A stretch of 38,759 nt of DNA, taken from positions 1-38,759 of the forward strand of contig CANFVB010000005.1 in assembly GCA_947450355.1 (NCBI GenBank). The letters are read 5' to 3'. The translations under genes were made by a program, and so were the position numbers. Positions 32,452 to 38,759 of the stretch are shown piece by piece. Each line of letters opens with the position of its first letter. Position 1 is the stretch's first letter. The notes beneath the pieces were generated by a model, which was given only the letters and a program-made list of their open reading frames with translations, was not told the DNA's origin and searched no databases. This stretch comes from Bacteroidota bacterium. Its GTDB lineage: Bacteria > Bacteroidota > Bacteroidia > Flavobacteriales > Flavobacteriaceae.

Positions 32452-34986
32452 ATGGCAAAGAATTTAGTTATCGTCGAATCTCCGGCAAAGGCAAAAACAA
32501 TCGAGAAGTTTTTAGGAAGTGATTTTCAAGTAGAATCAAGCTACGGTCATATTGCCGATTTGCCTTCAAAGGAAATTGGCGTAGATGTAGAAAATGGTTT
32601 CAAACCAAAATACGAAGTTTCTGCCGACAAAAAAGCATTAGTTTCCAAACTAAGAACGTTAGCCAAAAATGCCGATATGGTTTGGTTAGCAAGTGATGAG
32701 GATCGCGAGGGAGAAGCCATTTCTTGGCATCTTGCCGAAGAATTAAAATTGGATAAAAAGAAAACGAAGCGAATTGTATTTCACGAAATCACCAAAACAG
32801 CGATTTTAAAAGCCATTGAAAATCCACGTGAAATAGATTATAATTTAGTAAACGCACAACAAGCCAGAAGAGTTTTAGACCGATTAGTTGGTTATGAATT
32901 GTCGCCAGTTCTTTGGAGAAAAATCAAAGGTGGACTTTCTGCAGGAAGAGTTCAATCTGTTTCTGTTCGTTTAATAGTAGAACGTGAAAGAGAAATTCAA
33001 AATTTCAAAGCCGTTGCAACGTATTCTATTGTAGCAGAATTTACAAACGAAGCGGGAAAAGCTTTCAAAGCTAAATTGCCAAAAAATTACAATACTAAAA
33101 AAGAAGCCGAAGATTTTTTAAATAAAAACATAGGTTCTATATATAAGGTAGCAGATTTAGAAACGAAACCTACCAAAAAATCACCAACGGGACCATTTAC
33201 CACTTCGACTTTACAACAAGAAGCCGCAAGAAAATTGTACTTGCCAGTTGGAATTACAATGCAATTAGCGCAACGTTTGTACGAAGCTGGACTCATAACA
33301 TATATGAGAACGGATAGTGTAAACTTGTCTAAAGACGCAATGGAAGCGGCACAAGCTGAAATCATAAAATCGTATGGTGCTGAATTTTCAAAACCACGAA
33401 CATTTGTCAATAAAAGCAAAGGTGCTCAAGAAGCTCACGAAGCAATTCGCCCAACGGATATGTCGCGACACACCGTGAATATTGACAGAGACCAAGCGCG
33501 TTTGTATGATTTAATCTGGAAAAGAACGTTAGCTTCTCAAATGAGCGATGCCAAATTGGAACGTACTAATGTAAAAATTGAAGCAAATAATCATAGCGAA
33601 ATATTTACAGCCTCAGGAGAAGTTTTGCTTTTTGAAGGTTTTCTAAAAGTGTATTTGGAAGGTCACGATGACGACGAAGAAGAGCAAGAAGGAATGTTAC
33701 CTGCGATGAAAGTCAACGAAAAATTACAAAACAATTACATTACTGCAACCGAAAGATATTCGAGAGCGGCAGCACGATATACAGAAGCTTCTTTGGTAAA
33801 AAAACTGGAAGAACTTGGAATTGGTCGTCCGTCAACGTATGCGCCAACCATTTCTACAATCATCAACAGAAATTATGTTGAAAAAGGAAATTTAGACGGT
33901 CAAGAACGTAATTATACGCAATTGACTTTGCAATCTGGAAAAGTTGGTGAGAAATTATTAAAAGAAAATACTGGTTCTGACAAAGGAAAATTAGTACCAA
34001 CAGATATTGGAACAATAGTTACGGATTTCTTGGTTAAGAATTTCGGAAACATATTGGATTATAATTTCACTGCAAAAGTGGAACAAGATTTTGATGAAAT
34101 TGCAGAAGGAAATGTCGATTGGACAAAAATGATGCAGGAATTCTACGATAAATTTCATCCTACAGTTAAAGAAGTTGAAGCACACGCAGAAAGAGAAAGC
34201 GGCGAAAGAATTCTTGGGACTCATCCAGAAAGTGGCAAACCAGTTTCTGTTCGTTTAGGAAAATTTGGCCCAATGGCTCAAATTGGTGCGCCCGATGATG
34301 AAGAAAAAAAATTCGCAAGCTTAATGGCGGATCAAAATATTGGAAATATAACATTAGAAGAAGTTCTGAAATTATTCTTACTTCCAAAAAATTTGGGAAC
34401 GTATAAAGGAGAAGAAGTTGAAGTGAGTAATGGTCGTTATGGCCCTTATATTCGTCACGGAGCGGCATTTGTTTCTTTGCCGAAAGGCGAAAATCCAATT
34501 GACGTTACCATCACAAGAGCTCAAGAATTAATTGACGAAAAAGCTCTTGCCGATGCGCCAATAGCCGTTTATAAAGGCGAAGGCGTTCAAAAAGGAACAG
34601 GTCGTTTTGGTCCTTTTATCAAATGGGATGGTGTTTTTATTAATGTAAGTAAGAAATACAATTTCGATAATTTATCGCAAGCTGACATTGAAGAATTGAT
34701 TGAAGATAAATTACAAAAGAACATTGATAAAGTTTTGCATAATTGGAAAGAAGAAGGAATTCTTGTTGAAAAAGCCCGTTGGGGACGATCAGTTATTACA
34801 AAAGGAAAACTAAAAATCGAATTGAGTAAAGATGTTGATGCTGCAAATTTAACTTTAACACAAGTACAAGAAATAATTGCAAAGAAAACTCCTGTTAAGA
34901 AAACGGCAGCTAAAAAAGCAACAACAGCTAAAAAAACAGTTGCTAAAAAACCAGCTGCAAAGAAAGCAGTTGTAAAAAAGAAATAA
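32452..34986 (+). CDS. topA: DNA topoisomerase I (type IA)
   Basis: This 844-aa enzyme relaxes negative supercoils. The TOPRIM domain is N-terminal (LVIVESPAKAKTIEKFLG and ASDEDREGEAISWHLAEEL with the metal-binding DxD). The catalytic tyrosine is Tyr284 in GLITYMRTDSVN. The core ends around residue 590. The C-terminus carries repeats of a toprim-linked beta domain (GKFGPMAQIG, GRYGPYIRHG, GRFGPFIKWDG) in place of zinc ribbons; I found no cysteine anywhere in the protein. The last ~33 residues are a histone-H1-like Lys/Ala tail (VKKTAAKKATTAKK), likely for DNA binding. The next gene starts 3 nt after its stop, so the two are co-transcribed. Confidence 0.98.
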   Translation: MAKNLVIVESPAKAKTIEKFLGSDFQVESSYGHIADLPSKEIGVDVENGFKPKYEVSADKKALVSKLRTLAKNADMVWLASDEDREGEAISWHLAEELKLDKKKTKRIVFHEITKTAILKAIENPREIDYNLVNAQQARRVLDRLVGYELSPVLWRKIKGGLSAGRVQSVSVRLIVEREREIQNFKAVATYSIVAEFTNEAGKAFKAKLPKNYNTKKEAEDFLNKNIGSIYKVADLETKPTKKSPTGPFTTSTLQQEAARKLYLPVGITMQLAQRLYEAGLITYMRTDSVNLSKDAMEAAQAEIIKSYGAEFSKPRTFVNKSKGAQEAHEAIRPTDMSRHTVNIDRDQARLYDLIWKRTLASQMSDAKLERTNVKIEANNHSEIFTASGEVLLFEGFLKVYLEGHDDDEEEQEGMLPAMKVNEKLQNNYITATERYSRAAARYTEASLVKKLEELGIGRPSTYAPTISTIINRNYVEKGNLDGQERNYTQLTLQSGKVGEKLLKENTGSDKGKLVPTDIGTIVTDFLVKNFGNILDYNFTAKVEQDFDEIAEGNVDWTKMMQEFYDKFHPTVKEVEAHAERESGERILGTHPESGKPVSVRLGKFGPMAQIGAPDDEEKKFASLMADQNIGNITLEEVLKLFLLPKNLGTYKGEEVEVSNGRYGPYIRHGAAFVSLPKGENPIDVTITRAQELIDEKALADAPIAVYKGEGVQKGTGRFGPFIKWDGVFINVSKKYNFDNLSQADIEELIEDKLQKNIDKVLHNWKEEGILVEKARWGRSVITKGKLKIELSKDVDAANLTLTQVQEIIAKKTPVKKTAAKKATTAKKTVAKKPAAKKAVVKKK

Positions 34987-34989
34987 AGA

Positions 34990-36141
34990 ATGGAATTTGA
35001 TTTTTTAAAACCTATAAACGAAGAAATTCTTGAATTCATTACAGGATTGTCATCTCAGCATTTGGGAAGTAAAATGGTACTTCACACTAAAGAACAATTC
35101 CCAGATTTAAATAAAATTAAAATTGCATTAATTGGAGTTTTGGACAATCGTGGTGATTCAAAAGCAATTTCGGATGTGGATTTAAACTCCATTAGAAAAG
35201 AATTGTATTCACTTTATCCAGGAAATTGGGAGGCTTCAATTGCTGATTTAGGTGATATTGAAGCCGGAAATTCGGTTCAAGACACTTATTTTGCCCTAAA
35301 AAAAGTAGTTTCAAGTTTAATCAAGAAAAAAATTATACCAATTGTAATCGGGGGTTCTCAGGATTTAACTTATGCGATGTATCGTGCCTATGATGATTTA
35401 GAACAAATGGTTAATTTGGTTTCCATAGACAGTAAATTTGATTTAGGGAAGGAAAGCGAGGGCATTTATTCGGATTCTTATCTAACAAAAATTATACTTG
35501 ACGAACCGAATAATCTTTTTAATTTCTGTAATATTGGTTTTCAAACTTATTATAATTCACAGGAAGAAATAGATTTAGTAGAAAAATTATTTTTTGATGC
35601 CTATCGATTGGGAGATGTTTCTAATTCTATTGCAATTGCGGAGCCTGTTTTCAGAGATGCTGATTTAGTTAGTTTAGATTTAAATTCTATAAAATCTTCA
35701 GATTCAGGAAATTTCTTTAATTTTAAACCAAATGGTTTTGATGGTAAAGAAATTTGTTCATTGTCAAGATATGCAGGAATAAGTGATAAAGTTTCATCCT
35801 TTGGAATATTCAATCATACTAATTCAATGCAAGAATCAGGATTGATTTCCCAGATTATTTGGTATTTTATCGAGGGATTTCATTACCGTTCAAACGAATA
35901 CCCATTTGGGAGTAAAGATAACTATATCAAATATATAGTGCCTTTAGAAGAGGATGAATTAGTTTTTTATAAAAGTAATAAAACGGGAAGATGGTGGATT
36001 GAAATACCTTTTATTTCCGACTCACATAATAAATTGAAAAGAAATACGTTATTACCTTGTTCTTACGATGAATATCTAGTAGCCTGCGAAAATGAAATGC
36101 CTGAAAGATGGTGGAAAGCTCAGAGAAAGAATGTATTTTAA
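34990..36141 (+). CDS. Arginase/formimidoylglutamase-fold protein, probably catalytically dead
   Basis: This 383-aa protein with the ureohydrolase (arginase/agmatinase/HutG) fold starts 3 nt after topA. Strands IKIALIGVLDNRG, IPIVIGGSQDLTYAMY, NLVSIDSKFDLG and DLVSLDLNSIK are in family order. The three metal motifs are degraded: GGxH is GGSQ (Gln124), DAHxD is DSKFD (Lys149 for His), and SxDxD is SLDLN (Asn232 for Asp). Half of the six Mn ligands are gone, so hydrolysis is unlikely. The C-terminus ends in a conserved-looking CSYDEYLVACENEMPERWWKA. Its place just before gldK suggests a link to gliding/type 9 secretion, although this is only context. Confidence 0.85.
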   Translation: MEFDFLKPINEEILEFITGLSSQHLGSKMVLHTKEQFPDLNKIKIALIGVLDNRGDSKAISDVDLNSIRKELYSLYPGNWEASIADLGDIEAGNSVQDTYFALKKVVSSLIKKKIIPIVIGGSQDLTYAMYRAYDDLEQMVNLVSIDSKFDLGKESEGIYSDSYLTKIILDEPNNLFNFCNIGFQTYYNSQEEIDLVEKLFFDAYRLGDVSNSIAIAEPVFRDADLVSLDLNSIKSSDSGNFFNFKPNGFDGKEICSLSRYAGISDKVSSFGIFNHTNSMQESGLISQIIWYFIEGFHYRSNEYPFGSKDNYIKYIVPLEEDELVFYKSNKTGRWWIEIPFISDSHNKLKRNTLLPCSYDEYLVACENEMPERWWKAQRKNVF

Positions 36142-36188
36142 TAAAAGTTATTTAATTTAAAAAAAATTAAAAATTTTATTAAAAATAA

Positions 36189-36219
36189 TTGTTTTTAATA
36201 AAAATAATAAATAGGTTTA
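36189..36219 (+). promoter_or_regulatory. Candidate gldK promoter (TTG-N20-TAGGTTTA)
   Basis: TTG at 36189-36191 and TAGGTTTA at 36212-36219 are 20 nt apart and match the consensus except for the last base. Transcription would start near 36226, about 30 nt before the gldK ATG at 36258. The TTG is also the first codon of a spurious longer reading frame. Confidence 0.45.
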
Positions 36220-36257
36220 CGCCCTCAAATATGTATATACACATAACTAAGAATTAT

Positions 36258-37664
36258 ATGAATAAATTAATTGCATTTTCAGCAATAGTAACCTTGCTAA
36301 TAGGTTGTGGAAGATCAAGCGATAAAGGAGAATTAGTAGGTGTTGCTGGTAAAAAATGGCATCCTGAAAAACCTTTTGGAATGACATTAGTCCCAGGCGG
36401 TTCTTTTATTATGGGTAAATCAGATGATGATTTAGCAAACGTTCAAGATGCGCCAACTAAAACAGTAACTGTTCGTTCGTTTTACATGGATGAAACTGAA
36501 ATCACAAATAGTGAGTACCGTCAATTTGTTGAATGGGTAAAAGATTCAACAATGAGAGTAAGATTAGCTATTTTGGCTGATGAACAAGGATTAAAACCCG
36601 GTTCATCAAAGAGTGGAGGAAAAAGCGGAAGTATTGGAGACTTTGCATTTAACGATATTGATCCTGCTAAAAACACAAAAGCTACAGCGTATGACAAGTA
36701 TATGACTGAAAACTATTATAGTGTAGGAACTGCAGATGATGCTTATGCTGGTAGAAAATTAAATCACAAAGTGAAATTAATAAAAGAAACTAGTAAATAT
36801 CCAGATGAATTCTATACAGAGGTAATGGATACTATGTATCTTCCTGTTGCCGAGGCTTTTAACGGATTGAGAACCATAGATGTAAATAAATTAAAGTTCC
36901 GTTATTCTTGGATGGATATTCAAGCTGCAGCTAAGGCTAAAGTCGGAAAAAGAAGTACATTCATCAAAACAGAACAGATAAAAGTATATCCAGATACAAC
37001 TACTTGGATAAAAGATTTTGCATATTCTTATAATGAACCAATGCACAATGATTATTTTTGGCATCAAGCTTATGCACAATACCCAGTGGTAGGTGTAAAC
37101 TGGAAACAAGCCAAAGCTTTTTGTGCATGGAGAACTTTATATAAAAATTCTTATGTTAAAAAGAAAAAAGGTAGAGATTTGATTAATTCTTTCCGTTTGC
37201 CTACAGAGGCTGAATGGGAATATTCTGCAAGAGGCGGCTTAGAGTCAGGTACATATCCTTGGGGAGGTCCTTATACTAAAAATGATCGTGGATGTTTCTT
37301 AGCTAATTTCAAACCAAATCGCGGAGATTATGCTGCGGACAAGTCGTTATATACAGTTGAAGCTAAATCTTATGAACCTAATGGCTATAACTTGTATAAT
37401 ATGGCAGGAAATGTTTCGGAGTGGACTGATGCTTCTTATGATCCGTCATCTTACGAATATGTTTCTTCAATGAATCCAAATGTTCAAGATGGAACTAATA
37501 AAAGAAAAGTAATTAGAGGTGGTTCTTGGAAAGACGTAGCTTATTTCTTACAAGTTAGCACTAGAGATTTTGAATATGCAGATTCTGCAAGAAGTTATAT
37601 TGGCTTTAGAACAGTTCAAGATTTTATGGGTACACAAACAACGGGTAAATCAACCAAAAAATAA
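36258..37664 (+). CDS. gldK: Gliding motility lipoprotein GldK
   Basis: This 468-aa outer-membrane lipoprotein starts at the ATG at 36258. Its signal MNKLIAFSAIVTLLIGC has lipobox LIGC; an earlier TTG would add a non-signal leader. The mature protein is an FGE-sulfatase-like domain: FGMTLVPGGSFIMGKSDDD, DETEITNSEYRQFVEW, YPVVGVNWKQAKAFCAWR, RLPTEAEWEYSARGG, GNVSEWTDASY, VIRGGSWKD and GFRTVQD, with an insertion of about 150 residues after the second block. The active-site cysteines of true FGE are not apparent. GldK forms the periplasmic ring with GldN of the type 9 secretion/gliding machine. gldL follows 44 nt later. Confidence 0.97.
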   Translation: MNKLIAFSAIVTLLIGCGRSSDKGELVGVAGKKWHPEKPFGMTLVPGGSFIMGKSDDDLANVQDAPTKTVTVRSFYMDETEITNSEYRQFVEWVKDSTMRVRLAILADEQGLKPGSSKSGGKSGSIGDFAFNDIDPAKNTKATAYDKYMTENYYSVGTADDAYAGRKLNHKVKLIKETSKYPDEFYTEVMDTMYLPVAEAFNGLRTIDVNKLKFRYSWMDIQAAAKAKVGKRSTFIKTEQIKVYPDTTTWIKDFAYSYNEPMHNDYFWHQAYAQYPVVGVNWKQAKAFCAWRTLYKNSYVKKKKGRDLINSFRLPTEAEWEYSARGGLESGTYPWGGPYTKNDRGCFLANFKPNRGDYAADKSLYTVEAKSYEPNGYNLYNMAGNVSEWTDASYDPSSYEYVSSMNPNVQDGTNKRKVIRGGSWKDVAYFLQVSTRDFEYADSARSYIGFRTVQDFMGTQTTGKSTKK

Positions 37665-37708
37665 ATCAACCAAAATTAAACATTAACTAAACAAAAATTA
37701 TTATTATT

Positions 37709-38332
37709 ATGGCATTATTACCAAAAAGAGTTATGGAATTCACCTACGGAATGGGTGCAGCAGTTGTAATCGTTGGAGCATTATTCAAAATCCAACACTG
37801 GCCAGGTGCAAGTGAATTTCTAATAATAGGTTTATTAACAGAAGCAGCAATCTTTGGTTTGTCAGCTTTTGAAACTTCAGCAGACGAATTAGATTGGTCA
37901 TTAGTTTATCCTGAATTAGCTGGAGGAACAGCTAAATCAAAAACTGATAAAAAAGAAGATGCACAAGGTCTTTTATCTCAAAAATTGGATGCTATGTTAA
38001 AAGAAGCAAAAATTGACGGAGAAATGATGACTAGCTTAGGAAATAGCATTAAAAATTTCGAAGAGGCTTCACGTACTATTGCTCCATCAGCAGAATCTTT
38101 AGCTTCAACAAAAAAATACAGCGAAGAATTGACTTTAGCTGCATCTCAAATGGAATCTATTAATGGTTTATACAAAATCCAATTGGAGACTTCAGCTAAA
38201 AATGCTCAAATTAATGAAGCTGTAGTTGAAAACAATCTTAAATTAAAAGATCAAATGGAATCATTAACTTCTAACTTGTCTTCATTGAACAATGTTTATG
38301 GTGGAATGCTTTCTGCAATGAGTAACAAATAA
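37709..38332 (+). CDS. gldL: Gliding motility / T9SS motor protein GldL
   Basis: This 207-aa inner-membrane protein has two N-terminal helices (about residues 12-27 and 34-52; YGMGAAVVIVGALFKIQHWP and FLIIGLLTEAAIFGLSAFE). They are followed by a long coiled-coil cytoplasmic part (~80-205, rich in Ser/Ala/Lys/Glu heptads). GldL forms the rotary proton-driven motor with GldM. The conserved Glu in LLTEAAIF within the second helix is in the position expected for the proton-path carboxylate. It lies 44 nt after gldK and 50 nt before gldM. An inverted repeat occupies the gldL-gldM spacer. Confidence 0.97.
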   Translation: MALLPKRVMEFTYGMGAAVVIVGALFKIQHWPGASEFLIIGLLTEAAIFGLSAFETSADELDWSLVYPELAGGTAKSKTDKKEDAQGLLSQKLDAMLKEAKIDGEMMTSLGNSIKNFEEASRTIAPSAESLASTKKYSEELTLAASQMESINGLYKIQLETSAKNAQINEAVVENNLKLKDQMESLTSNLSSLNNVYGGMLSAMSNK

Positions 38333-38376
38333 TAATTAGTTTTTAAACTATATTTAATAATAAAATAAACTAATTA
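38333..38376. repeat. Inverted repeat in the gldL-gldM spacer
   Basis: TAATTAGTTT (38333-38342) and AAACTAATTA (38367-38376) are perfect 10-bp inverted arms around a 24-nt loop. The right arm ends 6 nt before the gldM ATG. It is AT-only apart from one G-C pair and lacks a T-tract, so it is not an obvious terminator. It could mask the gldM ribosome landing site or mark an mRNA processing point. Confidence 0.6.
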
Positions 38377-38382
38377 GAAAAA

Positions 38383-38759
38383 ATGGCAGGAGGAAAATTA
38401 ACCCCTAGACAGAAGATGATTAACCTGATGTATTTGGTTTTCATTGCAATGTTGGCTTTGAATATGTCAAAAGAAGTATTATCAGCTTTTGGATTAATGA
38501 ATGAAAAGTTTGAAAGTGCAAATAAATCTTCTATAGATAATAATAAATCTTTATTAGCTACAATTGAATTAAAAGGAACAGATAATCCAGGATTATTTGG
38601 TCAAGCTAAAGAGACTTCTAAGAAAATAGCAACTGTATCAAAGACATTCTATGATTATATAGAAACTCTAAAATTAGACGCAACAAACGGTGTTGAAATA
38701 AATAAAGAAACAGGTAAATTACCTTACGAAGCAATGGACAAAGGACCTCATATTGATGA
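38383..38759 (+). CDS. gldM: Gliding motility / T9SS motor protein GldM (partial, 3' end outside window)
   Basis: The first 125 codons of gldM are present. MAGGKLTPRQKMINLMYLVFIAM is the typical start; one transmembrane helix (about residues 14-30, LMYLVFIAMLALNM) precedes the long periplasmic region that begins SKEVLSAFGLMNEKFESANK. GldM dimers pass through the GldL ring and carry motor torque to GldK/GldN. The reading frame runs off the window's right end with no stop. It follows gldL by 50 nt. Confidence 0.97.
   Translation, partial: MAGGKLTPRQKMINLMYLVFIAMLALNMSKEVLSAFGLMNEKFESANKSSIDNNKSLLATIELKGTDNPGLFGQAKETSKKIATVSKTFYDYIETLKLDATNGVEINKETGKLPYEAMDKGPHID

Noticed and set aside
34587..35039. 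150-aa hydrophobic frame antisense to the topA 3' end
   Set aside because: Its apparent hydrophobic helix is the complement of the Lys/Ala tail codons of topA; not an independent gene.

Overview
This AT-rich window is a chromosomal segment from a member of the Bacteroidota, most probably a Flavobacterium. The evidence is the gliding/type 9 secretion cluster gldK-gldL-gldM, an exosortase F (XrtF) pair, promoters of the Bacteroidota type (TTG-N17-23-TAnnTTTG), and the gene order miaB / sigma-54 activator / lptE / TPR gene / secG / groES / groEL. No tRNA, rRNA, CRISPR array, insertion sequence or prophage was seen.

Layout. (1) 1-2668, minus strand: the N-terminal part of an Fe-S-type cryptochrome/photolyase-related protein (cut by the window edge), a DUF2071 protein and a small DUF2452 protein. 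(2) 2776-11242, minus strand: a compact galactan/galactose operon read galM, GH53 endo-galactanase lipoprotein, GH2 beta-galactosidase, galK, galT, Na+/sugar symporter. A GntR-type regulator (11344-12342) is divergent from it across a 101-bp control region with a direct-repeat operator candidate. Together these would cut beta-1,4-galactan to galactose, import it and convert it to Gal-1-P/UDP-Gal. No SusC/SusD pair and no galE are in the window. (3) 12343-14737: a free methionine-R-sulfoxide reductase-like GAF protein (minus), the exosortase XrtF with its partner membrane protein, and an ATP-cone/PD-(D/E)XK nuclease. The nuclease gene is followed directly by (4) a beta-CASP metallo-beta-lactamase nuclease (14764-16119). 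(5) 16171-19097: a soft-metal (probably copper) handling module of a small HYC_CC_PP protein, a TonB-dependent receptor and an exported HMA metal-binding protein. (6) 19232-22366: a DedA-family membrane protein and, convergent to it across a shared terminator, an exported MG2-like protein ending in an orphan TonB-plug-like domain. (7) 22556-29571, minus strand: miaB, a 49-aa one-TM protein, a sigma-54 activator, lptE, a TPR-like gene, secG, groES and groEL. Envelope biogenesis, protein export and folding genes are therefore grouped with a dedicated enhancer-binding protein. (8) 29798-32196: two accessory genes, an unrecognised protein with an HTH-like N-terminus and a divergent uracil-DNA-glycosylase-like protein, in AT-rich surroundings. 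(9) 32452-38759, plus strand: topA, an arginase-fold protein that has lost half of its metal ligands, gldK, gldL and the start of gldM.

The strongest leads are the ATP-cone nuclease beside a beta-CASP nuclease, the arginase-fold pseudoenzyme placed between topA and the gliding motor genes, the HTH/UDG-like gene pair with a palindromic operator candidate, the three-gene metal module, and dispersed repeats inserted inside the groES-groEL operon just before the groEL start codon.
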